Below, piece by piece: positions 32,634 through 46,571 of a stretch of 64,000 nt of DNA. Location: assembly GCA_903772945.1 (NCBI GenBank), contig CAICTM010000156.1, positions 1 to 64,000 of the forward strand. The letters are read 5' to 3'. The notes beneath the pieces are model-generated. The model was not told where the DNA came from and did no database searches. It worked only from the letters and a program-made list of their open reading frames with translations. This DNA comes from Seminavis robusta. Taxonomy: Eukaryota; Bacillariophyta; Bacillariophyceae; Naviculales; Naviculaceae. Within the stretch, counting starts at the first letter, position 1; every line of letters starts with the position of its first letter. Both the position numbers and the translations under genes were made by a program.

Positions 32634-33376
32634 AGTAAATGGAATAGTCCAAGGGACAAGGGGATGTCCGAGCTTGTGGGTGGTTCGGGATGAAGTCTTC
32701 AAGTCATCTCTTGCTACGTACGTGCGTTTGTTTTATCTGTGAGTACGCACTGCGACGTCTCAAGCGTCTCCCCACATCCAAGTCTGGCAGCAAAACTTCA
32801 AAGGCTTAACACATCACAGAAGCGTGTGGCCTACTAGATTATTGCACTGATTGAATACATACAGCTAGTACGTTTGAGCAGAAATTTATGGTTGGCTGCA
32901 TTGGAAAAAGCATGAGTTGTCACTAGTCATGTAGAATCTCAGATTCTGCCCGCTCAGCTTTGCCATCATCTAGAGCTTGATATACACCTGGAATTGCTTG
33001 ACTTCCATATCCAAGGTAGACCCCTGGAGCCTGCAACACATGACGATAGTAAGGTCGAACGGAAAGGCCCTGACGCAGGAATTGTCCTCCAACAAATTAG
33101 AGGTGCCAATGGATGTCCTCAATCAGAGTCAAGTCTGTGAGTTGGTGGATGCATCCAGCTTTCTCGAAAGAAGCGCAGCAGACTCTGAGCTAGCTAACAT
33201 GTAACATGTACTGGTACTTAGCAGTAGTGCATGTCTGTAGAAGAGAAAATTGTTTGGAATGGTGTCCACCTACCGGTACCGGTACGGTGTTCCTGGTACC
33301 GTACCAGTACCGGCGCCTCGAGGTAAAGGTCTCCAATTGGTTCTTTATTTGTGTAAAAACTGGATTTTTGGAGTTA

Positions 33377-33660
33377 TAATCGTCTGACAACTGTCTTAAT
33401 TAAGACGATTATGTCAGACAGTTTCTGTCAGACGATTATTGGCGAAGACCCCACTTTCTCAGACGATTATTGGCGATGACTCGGAACATCTAGTACCCAG
33501 TTGAACGCAGTACCGAATAATGCCAAGAGTAACCAGCGATCGTCTGGAAGATTTAGCGATCATCTGAAATAAGATTTAGTTATTGTCTGACAATCGTCTG
33601 ACACTTATCTCACCATTGTCTTATGGAAGGATGGTTTCTCTTCAGACAATTATCAGACTA
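33377..33660. repeat. Cluster of CGTCTGAC / GTCAGACG words in both orientations
   Basis: About ten copies of the core GTCTGA or its complement within 280 bp, several extended to ATAATCGTCTGAC or GTCAGACGATTATTGGCG. Two copies of CAGACGATTATTGGCGA lie about 30 bp apart (33429 and 33459). A perfect 14-bp palindrome, GTCTTAATTAAGAC, is near 33394. This could be a worn non-autonomous element with terminal inverted repeats. Confidence 0.55.
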
Positions 33661-33755
33661 TTCTCTTGGAAAGTCATTTATGCCTAATCAAATCGTCAAT
33701 TTTACTCCGTTTCAATCAAATGGGCTTTTTACAGTCAACTCGCTCTAATATTACT

Positions 33756-34332
33756 TGGGGGGGATTTCGGACTTCGGGTAATATAATAGAGAGAAGTAAT
33801 ATTAGGCTTTTCAAGGGCCGGTTCCACTAGTAAAGTACGAATGGATAGAGCCGTCACGTTTACGCATGTTGGTTGAATCGGCGCCGTTCATGCTGGTTGA
33901 ATCGGCACCGTTCATGTTGGTCTAAGTCGGATTGGAGGGATTGGTATGGTTTGCTTGCACTTGTTTTGTTGCTGAGAGAATTGTTTTTGTCTCCTCTCTG
34001 CCATTCTGCGCAAATCTCGCAAAAACACCATGAAAAACCCCACGTACGAAGATGTGCGCGGACTGGCAGAGAATCGGACAGGCAAGGAGAGGTGCGGGGC
34101 TCCGGTTGGCCTCTTATTGGCACCTCATCGGCATGCATTGGCATTTACATGTATGTCTCTGTCGAGTTGGATGGTTTGCGATGGATTGCGAGCGATTGTT
34201 TTGCTGCTACGAGATTTGCGAGGGTACTGACGTCATTCGTCATTCACGGATATGCGGGACTGGGGGGGGGATCCGAAGAATCAGGTAATATAACAGCGAG
34301 AAGTAATTTTATTAAATAAGTAATATTAGCGC
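33756..34332. repeat. Possible small element flanked by similar blocks
   Basis: Block one (about 33756-33803) has a G7 run, GGGTAATATAATAGAGAG and AAGTAATATTA. Block two (about 34258-34331) has a G9 run, CAGGTAATATAACAGCGAG, AAGTAATTTTA and AAGTAATATTA. The two are in the same orientation about 500 bp apart, as expected for direct terminal repeats or for a duplicated segment. No coding capacity inside. Confidence 0.4.
33867..33926 (+). repeat. 24-bp tandem repeat, two and a half copies
   Basis: Unit TGTTGGTTGAATCGGCGCC plus GTTCA, copies at 33867-33890 and 33891-33914 with two differences, then a partial third copy (TGTTGGT). Non-coding. Confidence 0.75.
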
Positions 34333-34578
34333 GAGTAGACTGTACCTCGAGGTGCGGTACTGCACGGTGTTCCTCGGCATGTACTCGATTTTATTCGGGT
34401 AGATTCGACTAGCTATTCGATTCATTCATTCATTCATTCATCCGATCGACAAACGTGCAGGATTGGATCCCGCCGCCATGTCCAACCATTCCTCTCCATT
34501 CTTCCAACCCGTACACCTCTTCATTTCCACCACTCGCAGATCCGACTAGTCTAATACCAAACACAACAACAGATCACA

Positions 34579-34903
34579 ATGACCGAAGGTACCGCAGGAG
34601 CAACAGGAGGAGCTCTTCCCGTAGTTCGCGGTGTCGAGTATCGATGTGGGGACTGCGGAGCACGAAATGTCGTCAAGGGAGGCGATCCAGTTCGATGTCG
34701 CCAGTGCGGGTTCCGTATTCTCTACAAGACCAGGACCAAGCGATGTACGTCGTGATCTTGTGCTGGGCATTTTATTAGGGAATGGCCTTTATTTTCGTTG
34801 GCCGGCTTGTCGGTTGCTTTTGCGTTTTCTCACTCTGATTGCTTTTCTTCATTCTTTGTACCATTGCCTGCTGAACGCAGTGATCCAATTCGAAGCGCGT
34901 TAA
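34579..34903 (+). CDS. RPB12: RNA polymerase subunit Rpb12 (ABC10-alpha)
   Basis: A tiny spliced gene: exon 1 34579-34744, 136-bp GT-AG intron, exon 2 34881-34903, giving 62 aa. The sequence carries the Rpb12 zinc ribbon, [10 protein letters not shown] followed 13 residues later by [18 protein letters not shown], with two CxxC pairs for one zinc ion. The last exon supplies only LIQFEAR, the near-invariant C-terminal tail of Rpb12 from yeast to human. The subunit is shared by RNA polymerases I, II and III and sits at the Rpb3/Rpb2 interface. Length is normal for the family. ATG at 34579 is preceded by GATCACA and begins the conserved-length N-terminus. Confidence 0.95.
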
Positions 34904-37900
34904 ACTAACTAAACATGAAAGGGAATAATCAACAACAACAATCTACTAATAGAAGCGATAAACGGTTGTTGGTGTTCTCGGGTCCTGTGGTTTGGATGAG
35001 TCAATCTGCTTGATCATTGATTTGTGCGTTGGTTATTCAATCCGATAGCAGAAATCACGACAAAATACTGGAAACACAAAAAACACAGACGTCAAAATAA
35101 AAATACTGCTTTGTGTCGGAGAGTGCTGCCCATCATTAAAAATTCATAGTAATTATCAAGCGTAGAAAGCCGTTTGTGAGCTGGATGAAAGCACCGTAAG
35201 TGATTGACTTTCTAATAATGGGGATCTTGTGATGGTGCCTTGTGTATTCCTTAGTGAGACGACAGGATTAATCGCATGTTTTGCTTGGCCTGGGCGCAAC
35301 AGTAGGCTTTCTTTGGAAATATTCCTTTATTCCTTGATGTTGTTAGCTGCTGCGTGTGAAGGGGGCTATCCGTACCTTGAGTATTCCAAAACAGCGCAAC
35401 TCCACATGACCGGACGACAGGAATAAGCTTTCTACTGTACGGAGTTATTTCGATTCCTTGATGGTAGCCGCTGGAGCGATTTCACAGCCATCGGCGACAT
35501 TAGTTTGCGTGAAGGGGGACCACTCCCTGGGCCCGAAGACACTTTCCCAACGCTTTGTCTTTCCGAAAACATCTGCAAAACACATCTACCGGTGTCGATG
35601 AACGAGGACGGTTTTTCGTTCTCCCTACCACATGCATAAACCAAATACTACGGTATGCATATAGAGGCATAATGCCAAAAACACCCGCCGAAAGAGGTAG
35701 CCTAGTAGCCAGCTACCTGGTACCGGTACTCAAAACCTGAACCAGGCGAGAACCAATTCGGCTGCATGGTTGTGAGTCAGACAAACCATCTACTAGCTAC
35801 TAGCTAGTACAGTCGTACTCAAGCAAAAGTCACAGTTGTGTTAATGATTTCTATGTAAATCACTGTATTCTACGATGTAAACAAGTGTCCTTTCCTTTTC
35901 GTTCCAACATTCCCATTCATCTTCTAATGCAACATACAGAAAGAAGAGAAGAAACTACTCGTCTGGTGTAACTTTTTGATTGTATCACTCTACTGAAAAA
36001 TGCTTCAAACTTCCATTTTAAAAATGCTCGTCTCTAATAAAGGACCCAACAAAAACCTTGAACGGCAGAAAAGAAAAGGAAGCTTTTGAGACGAAATTTC
36101 TATCGCTCCCACAAACAAACTCTAGCTTCACTCCAAACCAACACATGAGATTCTGGCTCGATTCGATTCGATTTATCTCACCTTGTTGTGTGTGCTGTTG
36201 TATGTGCTGGGATCGTATTGTATACACAACCTGCTGTGAGTACAAGTACATGTGTTCACGGGTATACGGTACCCACAAGATGATTACAGCTTTCTACTAT
36301 CCCACATAATGTCGAAATCCTCCATTCCGCACCTCATCAGTCGTCCAAATCATGGCCTTTGCAGCCTTTACCACAATGCTCAAAGTTGATTTTCCGGACA
36401 ACGAATACGATTGCCGCAAACGACAACACGAACACCATGATGGATCAGCTATGGATCAATTGATAATTTGATTTCTTGCTTGGCCCGACAGATAATGAAA
36501 CTGATCGCTGACTATAGATAGCCTTCGTCTTTGCCTTTGTGGGTTGCCAATGCCGATGCTGTTCAAAACGTTGCGTGACTCTGTCCTGTGAACTAACGAT
36601 CCAATACTTCGATGCTTCAATCATTCAACAACAATATGGATGAGGTGCATCAGCAGAATTTGCAGTTCTGTTCGCTCGATTGGACTGTCTGCTTTTCAGA
36701 CAAGCCACCTGGTATGACCATAGCCGAATTGTCTAACAAACTATCAGTTACTCCTCCGGGCCATTTTTGGTGCAACAAGGAAACTGGTCCCTTATGTAGA
36801 ATCGAGCCGGCCGTATCTATAATGAATATCAAATAAAAAAGCCACTTTAATCGAGTTTGCTCACTGGACATAGTTCCTTTTAGCTGTTTTCAGTAAAACC
36901 AAATTGTCTAAGTCTTACTGATTTCAGCGATACCCCATACTTATAAGCTGTTTCGGCTGTGGCGACCTGACCGGTACTCACAATATGGCTGTTTATAAGC
37001 AAGTCTGTTAGCTTAAGCCATATTCAGAAACATATTAAGTGTTATATATGACTGCATAGAGGAAAGAATTAGCTTTCAAACAAGCCATCACTCGGCCTCT
37101 AACTATATCATGTTGAAGTTTCCGATCTGTTCTCCGGACGGTTGCACGAAAAACGGCCCGGAGGAGTATGGGATTAGCTGACGTGCCAAAAAGTCATTTG
37201 CAGTTGTCACATACAGGGACAGAAATGTCTCTCCCGCGTTGTCCAACAGCTACTTGCTTATTATTACTTGACCACCGGTACTAGCACATGTACACCGGTA
37301 TCCCGGATCCCGCTATCCAATGCATGTATCCCGCCCAACCATGGGACAAGGGCGCCGAGATATGGGGAGGAGAGAGGCCAGGAAAGGAGCATAAACATTT
37401 GTGGCTGAAGTCCAGGATTTGGGATGAACGTATTGCAGCACCTCGTTGGCTTCTGAGCTTCAAGCTCTACTCCCGCTAGCTACCGGTATTAGATTACTAA
37501 CTGCACATCGAGGATTCGAGTACAGGTCGTAGCAAGCCTAGCACTACATGACGCGTACAATATAAACTGGTAGCGATCCTTTAAACTGAGGGGCGGCAGA
37601 GACAAGTCAGCGCCTACGGTATCCCTAGCTTGAAGTGGATCTCGAAGAGCTGCTTGGCTGAGCTTTACATGTTTGCAGCTCAACGTGTTATCCCAGGCCA
37701 ACAGATCTATGCAATAGCTGCTCTGCTGGGTATATACCCTACCCGTACCGGTGGTACGGTACGCACGCAAAAGGAATCCAATAGTACCTGGAACAGTACC
37801 GGTACCACAACTAGTAAAACATGATGGTGTAATAACAGCCTGCGCTGCTTTCCAAAAGGACAGACGAGTTTCGTTGGTGCAGCTCGACGTCCGCCGCTGC

Positions 37901-38171
37901 ACAAAACCACAGCCAGCCATTGATCTGGTGCGCCCACAATCTCGGATGAGCTGGTCTTATTGGTTTCGAAAGTAACACCTCCAGAGACCCTCCAAACCTC
38001 CTTAACCTCCTCCTCCAACCTCCTTTCTCCTCCATTCAACTTCCTACTATTATAGTTTGCTATCATTGCTTCACACTTCCTTTCATCCAGAGATAGCGTT
38101 GTCTTATTACCGCTTCGTAGGTCAGGTCGTTTATTAAAAGTACGGTATTGGGTATTATTATCAACATCAAC
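34904..38171. other. Long intergenic region, no supported gene
   Basis: About 3.3 kb. Open frames are short (the largest, 183 codons at 37707-38258 minus, overlaps the next gene start) and show no family motif. GTAC/CCGG palindromes occur at 35715-35735, 36266-36276, 37276-37302 and densely at 37738-37806; CTAGCTACTAGCTAG is near 35795-35808. The 3' UTR of Rpb12 and the promoter of the next gene must lie here. Confidence 0.45.
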
Positions 38172-39484
38172 ATGTCTAGGTGGACCGTCGAAAGAAGCAA
38201 CAAGCGTACCAGAACAACGACAACGACGCGGACGGGCGGCGGTGCGGACGAGAAACACGGCGGCAGAGGAAGAGGCAAGAGCAATGATTTTGCGTGGACG
38301 TCAGGTTCGGGGTATTCGTCTCCGGTGACAACGTGGACGGCGGGATCTCCCATGGATAACAACCAATTCAGCAATCCCGCTCAGTTCGAAGACTTGGACT
38401 TTCCACGAGAGCCTCAGTCAGGTCTTTGTTTGGACTCAAGGAAGATGTAGTTGTGCCAGGCTCTGTGAATCATTCTCTGTTGCAAGGAGAGATCCTAGAG
38501 ACTCTCAAACGTATGCCATCGGACATTGTCAATCTCATGTTGAAACAGTACGATACGTGTGCTCGTGAGGGGGGTATTCGAAACAAAAACGCGTACCTGT
38601 TGGGTATTATCAATTCAGGTCCTAGAATGGGGCTTTCTCAGGGGGTTGTTGTCCCTCCCAGTGTCAAGTTCTCCCTCATGCAGGGAGTTGTCTTGGATGA
38701 TCTTAATGCCCTGTCCGTGACTGAGATTAACATCATTCTGGGGGAATTCGACAAAGAGATGCGTGCACGTGGTTCCACCATCTACGACAAGTATTCTTTT
38801 CTGGCGGACATTATCCGAAAACACAAACCCGCAACTCCCAAGCGCAACCAAAATAATCAGCATCAGTACGTCGTGGGCAATGCCACTCCTAAATCCAACG
38901 ACGCCTCCAGAAAACTTGATGCACAGCTTATCAGCGCCATGAAGGAGCAAAATGCCGAAACCACCAATGTTGAGATTGTTGCAAAGGTGCAGCCCAAAAC
39001 TAGCGATGAAATGGAAGACACCCTGGCATTGTTGGCCAACAGTATGGAGAGGGTCCAGATGTTGACTGAGAGCCTTGCCAAAGTCAGAGGCGAACTTGTC
39101 GCCGAGAAGGAGAAACGAAGCAGTCAAGAAGCCATTGCCAGATCCGAACAGATTCTCCGCGAAGCGACGGAAGAACGTTTGCAAACAGCACTCCAAGAAC
39201 TCGACGCCGAGCGCGACGCACGGGAAAAGCAAAAGGAGGAGTACCAGATGACGCTCAAGTATGAAAACGATCGTCGTGAAGCTACGGAAAAGGAGATTCA
39301 TGATCTCCGCGAAAAGGTTGAGATGGAACGGGCAGAAAAGCATCGGGCGGAGGATCGGTTGTCTGTGTTGGAGGAAGTGCTCATTTCGGAGAGAGATGTG
39401 CGTGATACTGAACGAGGAACATCGAATGGGCTCCCGGGATTCGATAGCCATGATTTTGACAGCGACGACGAACATCATCATTAG
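38172..39484 (+). CDS. AcD-like repeat protein (two repeats) with coiled coil
   Basis: Related to the gene at 40449. Two tandem modules of about 60 aa, VVVPGSVNHSLLQGEILETL...NKNAYLLGIINSG and VVVPPSVKFSLMQGVVLDDL...YDKYSFLADIIRKH, resemble the acidic domain (AcD) of hnRNP Q/SYNCRIP: LxxxxIxxLxxxxxxxVxxxLxxF, then a NKxxYLxGxxK end. After them comes a long Glu/Arg/Lys coiled coil (about residues 200-340) and a His-rich acidic C-terminus. The N-terminal part (ATG 38172, Thr/Arg/Gly-rich) is in another frame from the repeats. A 110-bp GT-AG intron at 38312-38421 would join them, giving about 400 aa; other donors (38294, 38300) also keep frame. No RRM is present. Function unknown. Confidence 0.72.
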
Positions 39485-40448
39485 ATTTGGAGAACGGAGA
39501 ACCAGTATATTGAATGAATGGGTATATATATTATCTGCATGCAGCGAAGACAAGAAACAAGTTTAACCCTCCCTTCCCCTCTATCCATCAAGAAAAAACT
39601 TCGCTGACAAGCAGGATTCACGCTAAACATACCGATACCGTGCATTGCCACTACCAAACAACTCTGCATATTATTTCAAAAGGTGTCAGTCATTAAAAGA
39701 TGAGATGGACCAGACTCAATTTGTCTCTTCATGGTGAAGGGATGATTATACATGAGAGCGGGCTTCCCTTACGTCTCTCTGTGTCTCTCCCTCTTTAGAA
39801 AACGATTGGACAGCAGGATTCAATCTTTGCATGTAAATACACATTTCACTTAGCTTTGAATTCCTACCTACCCCATGTGCTATCTTCCTCGGTCGTTGCA
39901 TATCAGTCAACGAGACCACCAAGCCTCGCCCCGTTCTGTCTTTTGTTCAGCCACTGGTACTGGAAATCCAGCCTAGTCCTCGTTCGAAGAAGGGAAAGCT
40001 CAGTCCGAATAGGAACTGGCTAGCTAGTAGTAGAGTTGCGATAATTTGACCTTGTCCTTTCTACCCCTTCTGCTTTACAGTCCTGCGACATGGCTACTGT
40101 ATGTACAAGCGCTTCTATTTGGTGTGTGGTTGTACCCTATGGTTCCGTATTGTGACGATACAAGGATTCTATCGGCTAATGTGTGCCTGGTACGATACTG
40201 GTGGTACCCTGTACTCACCAGACTCGTCACTCGTCTCAGGTTAAAGTTTAAAAAATCCAGAGCACATGAGCGTCAGACAAAGCAAACAAGAGAAGGGTCT
40301 CAAAAAGATCTTTCATCAGTCATCTCAGCACCCAGCAAACTTTCCGCTCCACCTCACAAATCCAAGCATCCATTGATGTGCTTCGGTATCTTCCAATCTA
40401 AAGCTAGGCAAACACATATTTTAATTACTCGTTGTTGTTGTTATCACC
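39485..40448. other. Intergenic region between AcD-like paralogues
   Basis: About 960 bp, no gene seen. GGCTAGCTAGTAGTAG is near 40018-40033 and GTACGATACTGGTGGTACC near 40190-40208. Confidence 0.45.
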
Positions 40449-41924
40449 ATGGCAGAAACGCCCACCAAAGATCCCAAAGAAGAAGGGGATGACAATGAGG
40501 CAACAACGTCATCGCCTGCCAAGAAAGGCAAAGAGTACCAGTTCCGCGAAGGCCTCGTCGTGCCGGATTCAGTGGATCCTACGCTCGTGACGGGCGACAT
40601 GGTCGACATGTTGAACCAGTTATCGGATGAAAAAGTCAATGCCGCGTTGGAGACCTACGATACCCAGATCAAATTGAGGGGTTCCGAGATTCGCAGTCCT
40701 CGAAATTATCTTCGTGGTATCTTGAAGGGACTGACGGGAGGACACCCTGGCAAGTATGGGCTTCCCAATGGCGTCGTTATCCCCGCATCCATCACCAAGG
40801 AACTTTTGGAAGAGGGCGAACTTTTGGATATTCTCAAGACAATGTCAGTTCGAGATATCAACTCGTGTTTCCGTGACTTTGAGGAACAAACCAAACGCAA
40901 GAACAAGAAGAGCGAAGAAATCCGCAATAAGCATGGCTATCTGTTGGGCATTATCAAATCAGGCTCTCCCTTTAATCTTCCTCAAGGTGTCAATGTTCCC
41001 TCGTCGATCAGTTTGACCATGTTGAAGGGAGAAATCCTGGAGACCCTTCAAGGACTCCCCGCCGTCAACATCAACGTTGCCTTTGCCGAGTACGATGACA
41101 TGGTGCAGCGCAAGGCCGATTCGATTCGCAGTAGATTCGGGTATCTGCTCGGTATAGTCAAGCGCGTCAAGAAAAACTTTGACGAAGAGGCTGCAGAGCA
41201 TGTGGCATCACAGCAACAAAAGGCAGCGTCGCCTTCGAAAAATGGCAAAGGGCAATCTCCCGCCAAAGGCAACAACGGGGCTGGAACCGAGGGGGCAGCA
41301 GAAGGTACTGGCAAAGGAGATCCCAGCGAAACCTTGAACTTGGTCACGGAAAGTTTTGCCAAGGTCACCAACGAGCTTGTTACGGAACGTCAAGCCAGAA
41401 CTTCGTTGGAGAACAAAGTGAAACAAAGCGAAAACCAAAGGGAAGAAACGAACCAAAAAATCTTGCGACTGATGCAAGAATTGGCCGTGGAAAAGGAAAC
41501 CCGTGAACGATCGGCTATGGAAGTACAGCGATTGCGCAAGGATCTCGCTTTCGAACGTACGTTGCGGGAGGCTGCGGAAGAAAAGGTGCAACTGTTGGAA
41601 CAAGGCAGGGCCCAATTGCAATCGAGTCCAGGTAAGGGAACAGAACAGGTGCAAAAGCTGCAACTGGATCTATCCATAGAACGAGGGTTGCGCGAAAAGA
41701 CAGAGAAACTTCTACGTACCGCCGAAGGCAGGATAGAAGAGTTGAATCAAGAAGTGATCACGTTGCAAAACAAAAAGTCCCCTTTTGCAAATTTGTTGAA
41801 TACGACGGATGCCTCAAATGAACTCCCTCCATCACTTGCTGGGCTTTCGGAGCTGGTGTCGATGGCAGATTTTGATCCTGAGACCATGACGTTTAAGGTC
41901 AAGGAGACGGGAACAACCAGCTAG
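40449..41924 (+). CDS. AcD-like repeat protein (three repeats) with coiled coil
   Basis: Single exon, 491 aa, start context CACCATGG. Three consecutive modules of about 65 aa at about 32-95, 98-165 and 172-238: each begins GxVVPxS, continues LLxGEILETL and a V-N-x-x-L/F-x-E-Y-D block, and closes R-NKxGYLLGIIK. The pattern matches the acidic domain (AcD) fold of hnRNP Q and Dead end, which binds RNA or proteins in animals. There follows a Lys/Gly/Ala-rich linker (about 250-285) and a coiled coil of about 150 residues (RxLRExxExKVxLLE repeats). There is no RRM. It is a paralogue of the gene ending at 39484 and converges on the AFG2-like gene, whose stop codon is only 25 bp away. Confidence 0.82.
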   Translation: MAETPTKDPKEEGDDNEATTSSPAKKGKEYQFREGLVVPDSVDPTLVTGDMVDMLNQLSDEKVNAALETYDTQIKLRGSEIRSPRNYLRGILKGLTGGHPGKYGLPNGVVIPASITKELLEEGELLDILKTMSVRDINSCFRDFEEQTKRKNKKSEEIRNKHGYLLGIIKSGSPFNLPQGVNVPSSISLTMLKGEILETLQGLPAVNINVAFAEYDDMVQRKADSIRSRFGYLLGIVKRVKKNFDEEAAEHVASQQQKAASPSKNGKGQSPAKGNNGAGTEGAAEGTGKGDPSETLNLVTESFAKVTNELVTERQARTSLENKVKQSENQREETNQKILRLMQELAVEKETRERSAMEVQRLRKDLAFERTLREAAEEKVQLLEQGRAQLQSSPGKGTEQVQKLQLDLSIERGLREKTEKLLRTAEGRIEELNQEVITLQNKKSPFANLLNTTDASNELPPSLAGLSELVSMADFDPETMTFKVKETGTTS

Positions 41925-41949
41925 ATTTATGTTTGGAAATAGATGGTTC

Positions 41950-45135
<3,186 letters not shown>

Positions 45136-45250
45136 TTCTGGGCTTCTTGCATGAGTAAATGAAGGACCTGAAGGATGCCTTGAGGGGCGAGTGCGCAAGC
45201 ACCATCAAAACAAGGACTACGGAGTTGACCTGTTGCAAATATACCAGTAC

Positions 45251-45294
45251 GTTGTGTTATGTTCTGGTTATACATGTACTACTGGCTAGTAGTA
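45251..45294. repeat. 44-bp dispersed element, copy upstream of AFG2-like gene
   Basis: Identical to 53139-53182 in the same orientation. It begins GTTGTGTTATGTTCTGG and contains TACATGTA and CTGGCTAGTAGTA. It lies 115 bp upstream of the AFG2-like ATG. Confidence 0.9.
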
Positions 45295-45483
45295 CTAGTA
45301 CCGGGCAGACCCCGGTGATCTCTGAGGCCATTTATTGTGGTGGTGGTGGGCTTTGGTTGGTTGGTTATCCTTAGAGTTAGTGTTTTCTCTAATGGACTTC
45401 AGCCCCCTGGGGCCCCCGTTTTCCGAATTCCTTGCACTTTCTCATAATGATACAACGGATCCCAATATTTTCCTCACATCGCA

Positions 45484-45767
45484 CACCTCTAAACTCCCTT
45501 ATAAAAGCTTCCAAGTCACTTTCTCAGACGGAAAATCTAATGACCTACGTTGCGCACCTCTAAACTCTCTTAAGCTTCCAAGCCACTTTCTCAGACGGAA
45601 AAATTATTGATCCACGTTGCACACCTCTAAACTCCCTTAAGCTTCCAAGCCACTTTCTCAGACGGACAAATCTAATAACTCACGTTGCACACAACGCTCT
45701 AAACTCCCTTCAGCTACCAAATCACTTTCTCAGATAGAAAAATCTAATAACTCGTGTTGCACATGTT
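45484..45767 (+). repeat. Four tandem copies of a roughly 70-bp unit
   Basis: Copies start at about 45484, 45555, 45623 and 45695. Each holds CACCTCTAAACTCCCTTA, CTTCCAAGCCACTTTCTC, AGACGGAAAAATCTAATAAC and CACGTTGCACA, with scattered differences that increase in the last copy. No open frame runs through. A worn partial copy may precede it at about 45430. Confidence 0.9.
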
Positions 45768-45942
45768 CCAATTCAGCTCGCCCGGTATATCTATTACACC
45801 TCTGGTGTCCTTTATTTTAGTTTGGTGGTTGTGTGGTGTCACTTTTCCTCTTTCTTTACCGTTAGGGTTACAGGTTACTAGTACCCTCCCCTCCACAAAG
45901 GGAAAAAGCCAGTGGTACCGTACGATTGATTATACATGTAGT

Positions 45943-46222
45943 GCACGATTATACCATCACGCGGTACCGGCCAGATGTAACCCAACAACCCAACTCCACT
46001 CCTCATACCCACCCGACTCCTGGGCATTGAGCTGGGGAAGGAGCTGCCCAGGAGAAACACTATAGAGATGTCGCTGACTGGGAAGCTGAGGCCAGCAGTG
46101 GTGGTACGACCAGGACTGGGGCTGGAACTAGCAGGACCAGTACGATTATACAATTATGCGGTACCGGCCAGATGTAACCCAACAACCAAACTCTGCTCCT
46201 CATACTGACCCGACTCCTCAGC
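45943..46222 (+). repeat. Pair of roughly 80-bp direct repeats
   Basis: Copy one about 45943-46030 and copy two about 46139-46222. Both hold ACGATTATAC, GCGGTACCGGCCAGATGT, AACCCAACAACC, CTCCTCATAC and CACCCGACTCCT or a close form, about 195 bp apart. Non-coding. Confidence 0.85.
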
Positions 46223-46425
46223 TGGCTAAGAGGGTTGCTTGGTAGCTCTAGCCATAATGCTAGGAAAACTGCTAGGGAGCCATATCACTAGCTGGGAGGG
46301 TTGCTTGTTAGCTAGCAAATGCTAACTGACTGGAAGTTGGGAGGATGGAGCTAGGAGAATGCTGCTTTGGAGCCCTGTCACTGGCTTGGAGAGTTGCTCA
46401 AGTGGTAGCTATCTAAAGCAAGTAT
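46220..46425 (+). repeat. Three worn copies of a GGAGGGTTGCT unit
   Basis: AGAGGGTTGCTTGGTAGCT (46227), GGAGGGTTGCTTGTTAGCT (46297) and GGAGAGTTGCTCAAGTGG (46398) each follow a GAGCC...TCACT.GCT block in the last two copies. Period about 70 and 100 bp; the third is the most diverged. Confidence 0.6.
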
Positions 46426-46571
46426 ACATTCTGGGAGCCCAAGGCAGTAAGTATTTGCTATTTGCTTGCCAATCAACTGGCAGCCCTTTTTGCTATTTCT
46501 ATTTCCGTAGTTGGCGCATCTTGTTTAACTCGGTCTGGATTGATGGCCAGAGCGATGATCGCTGCGATGCC

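Larger units (their letters stand above)
32634..34578. other. Repeat-bearing intergenic region
   Basis: About 1.9 kb without a recognised gene. It holds GTAC/CCGG palindromes (33270-33320), a cluster of GTCTGA/TCAGAC words (33377-33660), a pair of similar blocks about 500 bp apart (33756 and 34258), a 24-bp tandem repeat (33867-33926) and an ATTC tetramer run at about 34420-34442. Each repeat is listed separately. Confidence 0.55.

Noticed and set aside
36612-36836. 74-codon open frame
   Set aside because: Short, AT-rich surroundings, no motif and an equal-length antisense frame.
38615-39553. 312-codon minus-strand open frame
   Set aside because: Antisense of the first AcD-like repeat gene, whose modules are clearly on the plus strand.
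45484-45767. CRISPR-like regular spacing
   Set aside because: Units abut with no unique spacers and the genome is eukaryotic; it is an ordinary tandem repeat.
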